From positions 4,960,001-5,024,000 of the forward strand of contig NZ_RBKT01000001.1 of assembly GCF_003633685.1 (NCBI RefSeq): 64,000 nucleotides of DNA, read 5' to 3'. The notes under the pieces are model-generated. The model did no database searches and had not been told where the DNA came from. It saw only the letters and a program-made list of their open reading frames with translations. Source of the DNA: Micromonospora pisi. GTDB lineage: Bacteria > Actinomycetota > Actinomycetes > Mycobacteriales > Micromonosporaceae. The stretch's first letter is position 1, and each line of letters begins with the position of its first letter. The translations under genes and the position numbers were made by a program. This document shows positions 10,987 to 19,318 of the stretch, one piece after another.

Positions 10987-11004
10987 AAAGAGAGCGCTCT
11001 CTTT
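10987..11004. promoter_or_regulatory. LacI-family-type operator palindrome
   Basis: AAAGAGAGCGCTCTCTTT is a perfect 18-bp palindrome with the central CG and GAGCGCTC core typical of LacI-family sites in actinomycetes, such as the CebR site. It lies about 42 bp before the start codon of the secreted beta-helix protein, where a repressor would block transcription. No LacI-family gene is in the window. Confidence 0.6.
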
Positions 11005-11045
11005 GTGCCGGTCCGTCCCGTCTCCCGTCCCCGATAGGCAGGTAG

Positions 11046-12869
11046 ATGAACATCAATCAGGAACACAGTGCGCCCGCACTGTCGAGTGTGCGTACCGGCA
11101 CCTCGCTCCGTCGGCTCCTCACCGTGGCGGTCTCGGCCGCAACGCTCACCGCCGCTGGCCTGGTGCCGCTGGCGAGCGGTGTCGCCGCCCACACCGGCGG
11201 ACGCCCTGATTTCGGGCCCAACGTCTTCGTGTACGACCCGTCGACGCCCGTCGCGCAGATCCAGGCGAAGTTCGACGAACTCTTCGCGGTGCAGGAAGAG
11301 AACGAGATGGGTACGAACCGGTACGCCATCCTCTTCAAGCCCGGCCGCTACGACGTCAACGGCAAGCTCGGCTACTACACCACCGTCGCCGGACTCGGCC
11401 AGTCCCCGGACGACGTGGACATCAACGGCGCCATCCGGGTCATCGGGCAGCCGGATCCCGGCTCAGCCGCCGGAATCTCCGCCCTGACCAACTTCTGGCG
11501 CTCGGCGGAGAACTTGTCCGTCACGCCGACCGACTGGTCCAACCAGTGGGCGGTGTCGCAGGCGTCGCCGATGCGCCGGGTGCACATCAAGGGCACCCTC
11601 TGGCTCGAACCCGGCAACGCGGGCTTCTCCAGCGGCGGTTACATCGCCGACTCGAAGGTCGACGGGATCACCATCAACGGGTCACAACAGCAGTGGCTGA
11701 CCCGGGACAGTGAACTCGGGGACGTCTGGACCAACGGTGTCTGGAACCAGGTCTTCTCCGGGGTGGTCGGGGCACCCGAGCAGGGTTTTCCGAACCCGCC
11801 GTACACCACACTGCCGACCTCCCCTGTGACGCGGGAGAAGCCGTACCTGTACATCGACGGCAGGGGCGACTACCGGGTCTTCGTCCCGACCCTGCGACAC
11901 CACACCTCCGGCACCAGTTGGGGCGAGGGCAAGCGCCAGCAGGGCTACTCGTTGCCGATCAGCGACTTCTTCGTGGCAAAGCCGTCCGACAGCGAACACA
12001 AGATCAACGAAGCGCTGGCCCGGGGCAAGCATCTGCTGCTCACCCCCGGGGTCTACCACCTCGACCGGGCGCTCCAGGTCAAGCGTGCGAACACCGTCGT
12101 GCTCGGCCTGGGCATGCCGAGCCTCGCCCCGGACCGGGGCGACGCGGCACTGCGGATCGCCGACGTCGACGGGGTCCGGATCGCCGGCGTGCTGGTCGAC
12201 GCCGGCCCACGGGAGTCCGACGTGCTGGTCGAGGTCGGTGACCGGCACAGCCGCCGGAACCACTCGGCCAACCCGATCTCGCTCCAGGACGTCTTCTTCC
12301 GCATCGGCGGCCCATGGGTCGGCAAGGCGAAGACCAGCCTGGTGGTGAACAGCGACGACACGATCATCGACAACATCTGGGCCTGGCGCGGCGACCACGG
12401 CAACGGCATCGGCTGGTCGCAGAACACCGCCGACACCGGCGTCGTGGTCAACGGTGACGACGTGACCGCGTACGGGCTCTTCGTCGAGCACTACCAGAAG
12501 TACCAGACCATCTGGAACGGCGAGGACGGCCGGACGATCTTCTACCAGAGCGAGCTGCCGTACGACCCACCGAGCCAGGCCGCCTGGAGCAGCCCGACCA
12601 GCAAGGGCTACGCCTCGTACAAGGTCGATCGGCACGTACGTGAACACGAAGCCTGGGGCCTGGGCGTCTACTCCTACTTCAACCAGGAGGTGGACATCCG
12701 CGCCGACCGGGGAATCGAGGTCCCGCAGACACCGAAGGTGAAGTTCCACAACATGGTCACCGTCTTCCTCGACGGCAGCGGCGGGATCGAACGGACCATC
12801 AACGACGCCGGCACCCCGGTCGTCGGCTCGTACGGGACCAGCACCATCGTGGACTATCCCGAGGGCTGA
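11046..12869 (+). CDS. Secreted right-handed beta-helix (pectate-lyase-fold) protein
   Basis: A 607-residue exported protein. The signal peptide has a basic n-region, a hydrophobic core (LLTVAVSAATLTAAGLVPLA) and a cleavage region near residue 48 (GVAAHT). The mature part has repeated beta-strand and turn patterns (VKRANTVVLGLGMPSL, IADVDGVRIAGVLVDAG, TSLVVNSDDTIIDNIWAWRGDHG, NTADTGVVVNGDDVTAYGLF), as in GH55/pectate-lyase-like proteins. Homologues in actinomycetes are often mislabelled adenylyl cyclase or coagulation factor 5/8 proteins; I see neither domain. A carbohydrate substrate is likely but unproven. The LacI-type palindrome upstream suggests sugar-dependent control. Confidence 0.75.
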   Translation: MNINQEHSAPALSSVRTGTSLRRLLTVAVSAATLTAAGLVPLASGVAAHTGGRPDFGPNVFVYDPSTPVAQIQAKFDELFAVQEENEMGTNRYAILFKPGRYDVNGKLGYYTTVAGLGQSPDDVDINGAIRVIGQPDPGSAAGISALTNFWRSAENLSVTPTDWSNQWAVSQASPMRRVHIKGTLWLEPGNAGFSSGGYIADSKVDGITINGSQQQWLTRDSELGDVWTNGVWNQVFSGVVGAPEQGFPNPPYTTLPTSPVTREKPYLYIDGRGDYRVFVPTLRHHTSGTSWGEGKRQQGYSLPISDFFVAKPSDSEHKINEALARGKHLLLTPGVYHLDRALQVKRANTVVLGLGMPSLAPDRGDAALRIADVDGVRIAGVLVDAGPRESDVLVEVGDRHSRRNHSANPISLQDVFFRIGGPWVGKAKTSLVVNSDDTIIDNIWAWRGDHGNGIGWSQNTADTGVVVNGDDVTAYGLFVEHYQKYQTIWNGEDGRTIFYQSELPYDPPSQAAWSSPTSKGYASYKVDRHVREHEAWGLGVYSYFNQEVDIRADRGIEVPQTPKVKFHNMVTVFLDGSGGIERTINDAGTPVVGSYGTSTIVDYPEG

Positions 12870-12894
12870 CCGACCGCCCCGGACCGCACCAAAC

Positions 12895-12931
12895 GAGGCG
12901 GCCGACCCGGATGCCGGGTCGGCCGCCTTCG
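12895..12931. terminator. Terminator between convergent genes
   Basis: GGCGGCCGACCCGG and its perfect complement flank a 3-base loop. It lies between the beta-helix gene and the convergent ESX protein gene and can serve both. Confidence 0.8.
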
Positions 12932-12984
12932 TACTGTCGCCTGCTATCCGACCCGTATCGCCGATGCCGGCGCCGGACCCCGGC

Positions 12985-14310
12985 TCACTGCTCGGTCGAA
13001 CCGAGGACCGGCGGTGCGGCGCTCTCGTCGTCCCGCCAGACCATGTCGTCCTCGGTCAGCCAGGTCAGTCGGTCGTTGCCTTCGTCTTCCTCCGGCTGAC
13101 CGTGCTGCGAGCCGCCGAGCATGCCGGGACGTCCACTGGTGCCGGAACCCGGGCGCCCAGCCGCGGACCGGTCACCCGCGGTCGACCGCTCACCAGCGCT
13201 GGACGTGCCCTGCCGACTTCCGCCCTCGGCGCGCCCTGCGCCGTTCGTCGACCTGCCCTCCGCGCTGCCGCCACCGGGGCGCGCCGCCGCCGACGAACCC
13301 GGTGTGCCGGAGGCGGCCAGGGTGCCGCTGCCGAGGACCCCGCCCGGAGGTGTCGCCATCGACTGGCCGGCGAAGAGCCCGGCGCTACCACCGGCGGGTG
13401 GGGCACTCGCGGCGGTCGCGGCCATACCGCTGGCGCCGGTGGCCCAGCCGCCCGCCAGTCCGGCGCCGGCCAGCGACGTACCGTCGTTGTTCCCGGTCGT
13501 GTCGCCACCCTTGCCGGTCGACTTGTCACCGCTGTTTCCGGTCGACGGACCCCGACCGGTGGTCGGTCCACCTGAGGTGGTGACGAGGCTGTTGTCGGAC
13601 GGACCGGACACCGGCCCGCGGGCCGGCGGCTGCGGCGCCTCGGCCCGGGCGATGCCGGTCTGCGCCAGGCTCCCGCTCTCCGGAGCCCGCGTCGGCGTGG
13701 TCGCCCCCGGCCCGGTCTGCGTGTTCGGGGGGGTGCGGTTGACGGTGTCGGGCGTCTCCGGATCCGCGACCGGTGGTGTGATCAACCGGTCGTACGCGGA
13801 GAGGTCATACGCGGCGGCGAGTCGCGCCACCACAGCGACCATCCGCTGATGGGCCCGTTCCTGTTCCTCTTTGTCCTGCTGGTGCCCGAGGAAGCCGCCG
13901 ACGACCATCCCGGCCGGGCCGAAGATGGCGCCCTTGGCCGCCCCGCCCAGAGCCTGATCGTGGTCGTCGGTCTCCTCGGGGCTCTCAGCGTCCTTCTGTG
14001 CGGTACGCAGCGGCCCCGCCATCAGGCTCAGTCCCTCGTTGACCGCGCCCATCCCGGTGGCGACGCTGTTCGAGTACGACACGACCAGGTTGATTCGACG
14101 CTGGAATTCCTCCCCGGCCGCGCCCGTCCAGGCCCGGTCGAGCGCGTCGAGGTCCTCGCGCAACGACCTGGCGAGCCCGTCGACGGTGGTCTTGAGTGAA
14201 CTCCACTTGCTGGCCAGGGTTTCGACCTGGTCCGCGTCGCCCGCGTGGACGGCCCGGTAGAGCTCCTCATGGCTCACATGCTGGTAGCGCTGCACATACT
14301 CGTCAGACAC
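12985..14310 (-). CDS. Long WXG100-like ESX-associated protein with disordered C-terminus
   Basis: About 441 residues. The N-terminal 150 residues are helical, with ALDRAWTGAAGEEFQRRINL carrying a W-x-G turn, as in WXG100/PPE-type helical hairpins; KGAIFGPAGMVVGGFLG is a hydrophobic Gly-rich patch. Residues 180-410 are Gly/Ser/Thr/Pro-rich and disordered. The last 28 residues hold WLTEDDMVW and APPVLGSTEQ, a tail shared with the protein at 28069. I chose the GTG at 14310, which is preceded by GGGGGAG. It overlaps the next gene upstream by 8 bases. It is probably a secreted substrate or surface component of the ESX system, an inference from fold and location. Confidence 0.7.
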   Translation of the reverse strand: MSDEYVQRYQHVSHEELYRAVHAGDADQVETLASKWSSLKTTVDGLARSLREDLDALDRAWTGAAGEEFQRRINLVVSYSNSVATGMGAVNEGLSLMAGPLRTAQKDAESPEETDDHDQALGGAAKGAIFGPAGMVVGGFLGHQQDKEEQERAHQRMVAVVARLAAAYDLSAYDRLITPPVADPETPDTVNRTPPNTQTGPGATTPTRAPESGSLAQTGIARAEAPQPPARGPVSGPSDNSLVTTSGGPTTGRGPSTGNSGDKSTGKGGDTTGNNDGTSLAGAGLAGGWATGASGMAATAASAPPAGGSAGLFAGQSMATPPGGVLGSGTLAASGTPGSSAAARPGGGSAEGRSTNGAGRAEGGSRQGTSSAGERSTAGDRSAAGRPGSGTSGRPGMLGGSQHGQPEEDEGNDRLTWLTEDDMVWRDDESAAPPVLGSTEQ

Positions 14311-14671
14311 GACGCGGCTCCCCCGGATCGAGTGCACCCTCGACGCCACCGAGCACGCGGCCGATGTCGTCCGCGTTGGCCTTGTTACGGGCCTCGGTCG
14401 TGCGGTAGTTGTCGATGATCTGTCGGGTGGCCTCCTGAACGGCGGTGATGGCCTGTCGGAGCCGCTCCACCCGGTTTACGTACTCCTGGTGCAGGGAGGT
14501 GTACTGGCGAGCGTTGCTGGTGGCGTCGGCGAACAGTCCCAACGCCGGTGGCTGGCACTGCATCTCGGTGTTGAGTTTGGTCAGCACCTGCTCCGCTTCG
14601 GCCAGCCGTCCCGCCAGCCTCCCGTGGAAGTCCTCCAAGGACAGTACGTCGACTTTTGTCTGCGGACTCAT
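14303..14671 (-). CDS. Small helical ESX-associated protein
   Basis: A 122-residue, almost wholly helical protein (VLSLEDFHGRLAGRLAEAEQVL, then LRQAITAVQEATRQIIDNY), in keeping with an ESX partner or WXG100-superfamily member. There is no clear WXG turn. Its stop overlaps the start of the long WXG100-like gene by 8 bases, so the two are translated together and may pair as EsxA/B or PE/PPE proteins do. Function is unassigned. Confidence 0.6.
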   Translation of the reverse strand: MSPQTKVDVLSLEDFHGRLAGRLAEAEQVLTKLNTEMQCQPPALGLFADATSNARQYTSLHQEYVNRVERLRQAITAVQEATRQIIDNYRTTEARNKANADDIGRVLGGVEGALDPGEPRRV

Positions 14672-14796
14672 AGCGGTATCCCCGTGGTCGGTCGTCGTTG
14701 TCGCGCAACAGCCGTGGCCTGCGCCAAGATTAGTCGACCCCCGCCAATGCCGCGACCCGTCCGAGGTGGCCGAATCCGGTGACCGAACGGGCGCCG

Positions 14797-16398
14797 TCAA
14801 CCCGCCGTGACCGTCGGCTGCGGCGTCGTCGACGGGACCGGTTGCCCCGACTGCGGTGGCCGGGCGGTCGGGGTCGCCGGGCTGCCCGTGGCCGAGGATC
14901 CAGCCGGCGACGGGGTCCCGCTGGGGGACGGCGGCTGACTGGGTCGTGCCGTCGGCGTCGCGTTGCTCCTGGCCGGCGAGGGTGCGCTGCCGGGAGCGAA
15001 GTACCGCAACGCGTCGCTGCGTTGCAGGGTCGGGCCGGTGGGAACCAGTGCCAGCACCGATGCCGGTAACCCGAGCGGGGTCACCCCGCCGTAACCGAGC
15101 GCGGTCACCGCGTCGCCGTCGCGGGTCCCGAGCGGGTAGCGAACACCCTGTGAGGTCACCAGGTAGACGGTCGCCCCGGGCGCCCCGCCGGAACCTCCAC
15201 CCGAACCGGGCATTGCCTGCACGAGCGCGCCCTTTCCGCCCGGCATCACCACCCGCTGCGCGGTCTGCACCGCGTCCCGCGTCGACTGCCGGACCTCGAT
15301 CGACCCAGGCGCCGACGGGGTCAGTTCCGGTGGCGTCTGGTCGAACACCTCGATCGTCGTACGGGACGAACCGGCGGTGCCGTCCCGGTAGGTGGCGCAG
15401 ATCGACGTGCTGCCCGCCACCGCCGGTTGCACCTCCGGCAACCGTTGCGGCATGCCCTCGTCCTCCAGCCGCTCCTGGCTCAACGCCTGGCCGGCCTGCT
15501 GCGGGGTGATCTCCTTGACCACGCCACCGTCGCGGAGCAGTAGCAGCGCCGTGATCTCGCCGATCGGGGCGAGGCCGATCCTGGTCAGCACATAGTGCTG
15601 CCCGGCGGACCGGAAGACCTGCCCGACCCGGGCCGGCCCCGGACCCACCCGCAGCCGGCTCGGTTCCTTGTTGCCGGCGATGCCGGGTTCGCGCACCCGC
15701 GGACCCACCGGGATCGCGTTGAGCAACTGCGGGCCGACCTCGACCGGCCGTACCGAGGCCATCTTCAGCGCGGTCATCGCGGCGGCCCCACCGGTGATCT
15801 GCATCCGGGTGTTGTTCGTCAGCAAATAGAGCTGCCTGTTGTTGGTGATCAGGACGGCCCGGTCGGCGAGCGCGACACCGCCGGCCAGTTCCTGGTTGAC
15901 GACCAGGCGAGTGGTCGACTGACGCGAGTCGGTCGGGTTCGGGGTGTTGCAGACCGACCAGGGCAGTCCCACCAACGACTTCTGGCCCGGCAGGTCGTCC
16001 GGCGCCCCGACGATGCCGACCATGGGGCCGCGTGGCCGGTCCTGGATCGACGCCTGCGACATCGTACGGACCTGCGGGTCCGCCTCGTCCAGGATCAGCC
16101 GCGCGGAGGTGTAGTTGAGGGTCGGGTAGAGCAGGTCGTCCACGAAGACGTACGTGGCGCCGGTCTCCCGCTCGACAACCAGTGTGTTCGGCTCGAGCGG
16201 CGAGCTTCGTTTCGTCACCAGCCCGTACACCCCGGCCCCGGCCAGGACGATCGCCGCGGCCATGGCGCTGCCGAAGACCGCGAGCCCCAGCCGCCGCATC
16301 GGCAGATTGTTCGTCTCCGGGTCACCCGAGAGCAGCGCCGAGACGATTCGGCGGGTGACGAACCGGTACGCCTGCACCTGGTCGCGGCGGGTCCGCAT
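14797..16398 (-). CDS. eccB: Type VII secretion protein EccB
   Basis: A 533-residue EccB, a core subunit of the ESX inner-membrane complex. The N-terminus has the family opening MRTRRDQVQAYRFVTRRIVSALL, then a single transmembrane helix at about residues 37-60 (LGLAVFGSAMAAAIVLAGAGVYGL). The large periplasmic domain follows (TYVFVDDLLYPTLNYTSARLIL, GIVGAPDDLPG, LPWSVCNTPN). The C-terminal 90 residues are Pro/Ser/Thr-rich and disordered. The ATG at 16398 has GGAGG seven bases upstream. It is divergent from eccE across a 157-bp promoter region. Confidence 0.93.
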   Translation of the reverse strand: MRTRRDQVQAYRFVTRRIVSALLSGDPETNNLPMRRLGLAVFGSAMAAAIVLAGAGVYGLVTKRSSPLEPNTLVVERETGATYVFVDDLLYPTLNYTSARLILDEADPQVRTMSQASIQDRPRGPMVGIVGAPDDLPGQKSLVGLPWSVCNTPNPTDSRQSTTRLVVNQELAGGVALADRAVLITNNRQLYLLTNNTRMQITGGAAAMTALKMASVRPVEVGPQLLNAIPVGPRVREPGIAGNKEPSRLRVGPGPARVGQVFRSAGQHYVLTRIGLAPIGEITALLLLRDGGVVKEITPQQAGQALSQERLEDEGMPQRLPEVQPAVAGSTSICATYRDGTAGSSRTTIEVFDQTPPELTPSAPGSIEVRQSTRDAVQTAQRVVMPGGKGALVQAMPGSGGGSGGAPGATVYLVTSQGVRYPLGTRDGDAVTALGYGGVTPLGLPASVLALVPTGPTLQRSDALRYFAPGSAPSPARSNATPTARPSQPPSPSGTPSPAGSSATGSPATPTARPPQSGQPVPSTTPQPTVTAG

Positions 16399-16555
16399 GC
16401 GTTACCTCCGGCGTGAATGTGGTCCGCGACGAGCAGGTCCGAAATCCGTCACGGGCTTCCCTACGATAAGGGTCCGCCGGTCGATCAGCGGGACCCGTCC
16501 GCGCATCCGCGCCGTACGGCACCGCCGGCCGAGGGTCCAGAGAGGATTGCCAGCG

Positions 16556-17734
16556 ATGATGCAGGTTCAGGCACCCCCCGGTCAGACCGTCCCCGGGCGG
16601 ACCGGTTCCGGCCGCCCCGCCGATCGGCGCAGGCGCGGTCGGATCGGGCCGGTGGCCGTCGGTCAGATCGTCGTCCTGGAGATCGGCCTGGTGGCGGTCG
16701 GTGCCGTGCTCGACCGCCCGGTGTGGCTGGTCTCCACCGTCGCCTCGCTCGCGGCGCTGGCCGTACTGGCGGCCTTCGCCGGGCGGCGCGGCGGCTGGTG
16801 GTACGAGGACCTGAGGTTGCGCCGCCAGCTCCGTGGACGTACGCAGCGGGCCGGGCAGCCAACGGCCGGTACGGGCTCCGACGACCCCCGCCTGACCACT
16901 CTCGCCCCCGACCTGTCGCTGACCGAGGTGCTCGACCGCGGCTCCCGGTTCGGAGTGGGGCAGGACGAACACGGCTGGTTCCTCGCCTGCCTCGTCGCGC
17001 CGGAGGCGAGCGATCCGGAGAGCCCGGTCGAGGCATCCACCGTCGACCAGGCGCTCGGCGTACTCGCCGGTTTCACCGGCCCTGGCTCGACCGTCCAGGT
17101 CGTCGCGCGCACCCTGGTCCACCGCGACGAACCCGGTGTACCGGCCACCTACGAGCGGGACGTGTGGGTGGCGGTCCGGCTGTCGGTGCCCGACGCCCGC
17201 GTGGAGGCGGTCAACCGGGGCGGCGGCATCTCCGGCGTGCACCGCACGATGGCCGCCGCTGCCGGCCGGCTCGGCAAGGCACTCACCGCCGGCGGGCTGG
17301 CGTACCAGGTCCTCGACCGGGACGAGTTGCGCCACGCGGTGCTCACCGCGACCGGCCTGGACCTGGTGACCGAGCCGCAGCCGGAAAACTGGACCGGTGT
17401 CTCCGGCGGCGGTTGGACGCAGTCCTGCCTGGCGTTGCGCTCCCGGGTCGACATCCCGTTCGGCAGACTCGTCGACGCCGTGACCTCGACCTCGCCCGTC
17501 TCGCACACGCTCTCGGTGACGATCGACAGCAGTGGTCGGCGGGGTACGCCGTTGCTGCGCGTGGCGGCTCCCGACAGTGAGTTCACCGCCGTGGTCGGGG
17601 CCGTCGAGCACGCGGTCAGCCAGCACTCGACCGCGCCACGACGGCTCGACGGGCGGCACGGTCCGACGATCTACGCGGCGGCACCGGTCGCCGCCGAGTG
17701 GGAGGCGACCGGCACCGTACCGGTCAGGCCCTGA
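16556..17734 (+). CDS. eccE: Type VII secretion protein EccE
   Basis: A 392-residue EccE-type subunit. After a basic N-terminus it has two adjacent transmembrane helices at about residues 35-80 (VAVGQIVVLEIGLVAVGAVL and LVSTVASLAALAVLAAFAG), then GWWYEDLRLRRQLRGR and a large soluble domain, matching EccE layout. EccE sits at the periphery of the ESX membrane complex. The first ATG of a tandem pair (16556) follows AGAGAGG. Its 3' end overlaps the convergent eccD stop by 11 bases, so each gene's transcript must run into the other. Confidence 0.85.
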   Translation: MMQVQAPPGQTVPGRTGSGRPADRRRRGRIGPVAVGQIVVLEIGLVAVGAVLDRPVWLVSTVASLAALAVLAAFAGRRGGWWYEDLRLRRQLRGRTQRAGQPTAGTGSDDPRLTTLAPDLSLTEVLDRGSRFGVGQDEHGWFLACLVAPEASDPESPVEASTVDQALGVLAGFTGPGSTVQVVARTLVHRDEPGVPATYERDVWVAVRLSVPDARVEAVNRGGGISGVHRTMAAAAGRLGKALTAGGLAYQVLDRDELRHAVLTATGLDLVTEPQPENWTGVSGGGWTQSCLALRSRVDIPFGRLVDAVTSTSPVSHTLSVTIDSSGRRGTPLLRVAAPDSEFTAVVGAVEHAVSQHSTAPRRLDGRHGPTIYAAAPVAAEWEATGTVPVRP

Positions 17735-19121
17735 TGTTGGCTATCCAGCCGTAGAGGCCGCAGACCCAGGCGGCGAGCGGCACCACGGCGACGATCAGCA
17801 GGATCTCGATGATGTCCAGGGTCCGGCCCCACACCGGTGAGATGGGCCGGCCCGCCACGCTCGACCCGTAGACGAGACTGATCACCGCGGCGACCACGAG
17901 ACCCGCCAGGACCACTCCGAGCCGGATGACGACGGGCGCCTGGGCGAACAGGGCGGTGGCGGCCAGGCCGAGCCCGAGCGATCCGACGGCCAGGACCGGG
18001 GTCCGCTGCGACCGGCCCTTGAACGGGCGCGCCTGCAGCATCGCCAGCAGCGCGAGCACCAGGCAGAGCAGGAGGGCGGGTAGCCGGCCGTCGAGGGCGA
18101 GGAGCACCTCGCCGCCGAGCACCACGATTGCGACCGTCCACAGCAGAGCGGTGAGGAACTGGTCGGCCCGCTCACCCAGGCGGAGCACCTGCCGGCTGTC
18201 GAAGGTCTCGCGGTCCGTCTTGAGGTCGTCCGGTCCGGTCGGAATCGACGGGACCGGCAGCCGGGCCAGCCGGTACGACGCCATCGGCAGGGCCGGCATC
18301 GTCGCGAACGCCACCGTGGCCACCACCGCCCCCGAGGCGGCGCCGCTCATTCCGAACACCATGCAGAGAATCGCACCGAGCCCGGCGAAGACACCGACCG
18401 TGGTGGCGCTGAAGAAGAGTGGCGCCCGGTCGCCGACCGCCAGCGCCGACGCCGCCCCGAAGACGACCAGCGCGGTCGCGGCGAGCAGGAAGTGCGGCGT
18501 CGACAGTTCGGTCAACGGGTGGTCCCCGGCGAGCAGCAGGAGGCCACCGACGACGGCGTACGCCAGGCCGACCATGGCCAGGACCGAGGCGGTGCCGCTG
18601 TCGCTGGCCGCCCTGGACAGCACGGCAGCCGTCACCATCAGCCCGATCGCGACGACCAGGGCGACCAACGCGCCGGCAAGCTGCGGTGGACCGGCGAGCA
18701 GGGTCACCACGGCCCCGCCGACCAACGCCAGCGAGGCGAAAAGGAGAGAGAAACTCCGGGTGGTGCCGATCTGCCAGCCGCCGGCACGGCGGTTGGTGGC
18801 GGTTGCCACCGCGTCGACCACGTCGTCGAAGACCACCTCGGGCGCGGTCGCGTTGCGAGGGTTGAAGTAGAGGACCTCGCCGTCGTGGATGCCGTGCTGG
18901 GTCGCGCTGTAACCGCCGTCGAGTGGTTGGCCACCCAACCGGGACAGGCTCCATCCCCCGTGCCGGGCACCCTCGTCGGCCAGCTCCTCGCCGGCGTACC
19001 GGAGCAGAGTCGGCAGCAGGTCGGCGAGGGGCACATCGGACGGTAGGGCGAGATCCATGCGTGTCCTCGGTGCCACGATGGTGACCCGGCTCAGGTCGCC
19101 GGTCGCCGTCTTCGTCGCCAC
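17724..19121 (-). CDS. eccD: Type VII secretion protein EccD
   Basis: About 465 residues. The N-terminal 100 residues form a ubiquitin-like cytoplasmic domain (RVTIVAPRTRMDLALPSDVPLADLLP; DGEVLYFNPRN), followed by about eleven hydrophobic segments that make the translocation channel. I chose the GTG at 19121, which has GAGG 7-10 bases upstream; the track-length ATG at 19172 adds an untypical leader. It is divergent from eccC across 197 bp and overlaps eccE tail to tail. Confidence 0.93.
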   Translation of the reverse strand: MATKTATGDLSRVTIVAPRTRMDLALPSDVPLADLLPTLLRYAGEELADEGARHGGWSLSRLGGQPLDGGYSATQHGIHDGEVLYFNPRNATAPEVVFDDVVDAVATATNRRAGGWQIGTTRSFSLLFASLALVGGAVVTLLAGPPQLAGALVALVVAIGLMVTAAVLSRAASDSGTASVLAMVGLAYAVVGGLLLLAGDHPLTELSTPHFLLAATALVVFGAASALAVGDRAPLFFSATTVGVFAGLGAILCMVFGMSGAASGAVVATVAFATMPALPMASYRLARLPVPSIPTGPDDLKTDRETFDSRQVLRLGERADQFLTALLWTVAIVVLGGEVLLALDGRLPALLLCLVLALLAMLQARPFKGRSQRTPVLAVGSLGLGLAATALFAQAPVVIRLGVVLAGLVVAAVISLVYGSSVAGRPISPVWGRTLDIIEILLIVAVVPLAAWVCGLYGWIANIRA

Positions 19122-19318
19122 TGGGCCTCCTCGTGCTTGCGTGTGCGGAGTCGTACCAGCGCCCGCCGGCACGTCTGGACGAGTGTGGCCGGTGAACGCC
19201 CTTGCGCGGGATCGCGGCGTCCAGGGGAGATTACCTACGATGGCGGGTACGTACGATGCCCCCCGACGGCTTCAGTCGGTTGCACCCGGGCATGAGCCGC
19301 GATCGGGGAGGTACAGAC

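Noticed and set aside
11682-12749. Open frame of 355 codons on the minus strand
   Set aside because: Antisense to the secreted beta-helix protein, low-complexity, no start context.
16322-17659. Open frame of 445 codons on the minus strand
   Set aside because: Antisense shadow of eccE and of the eccB-eccE promoter region.
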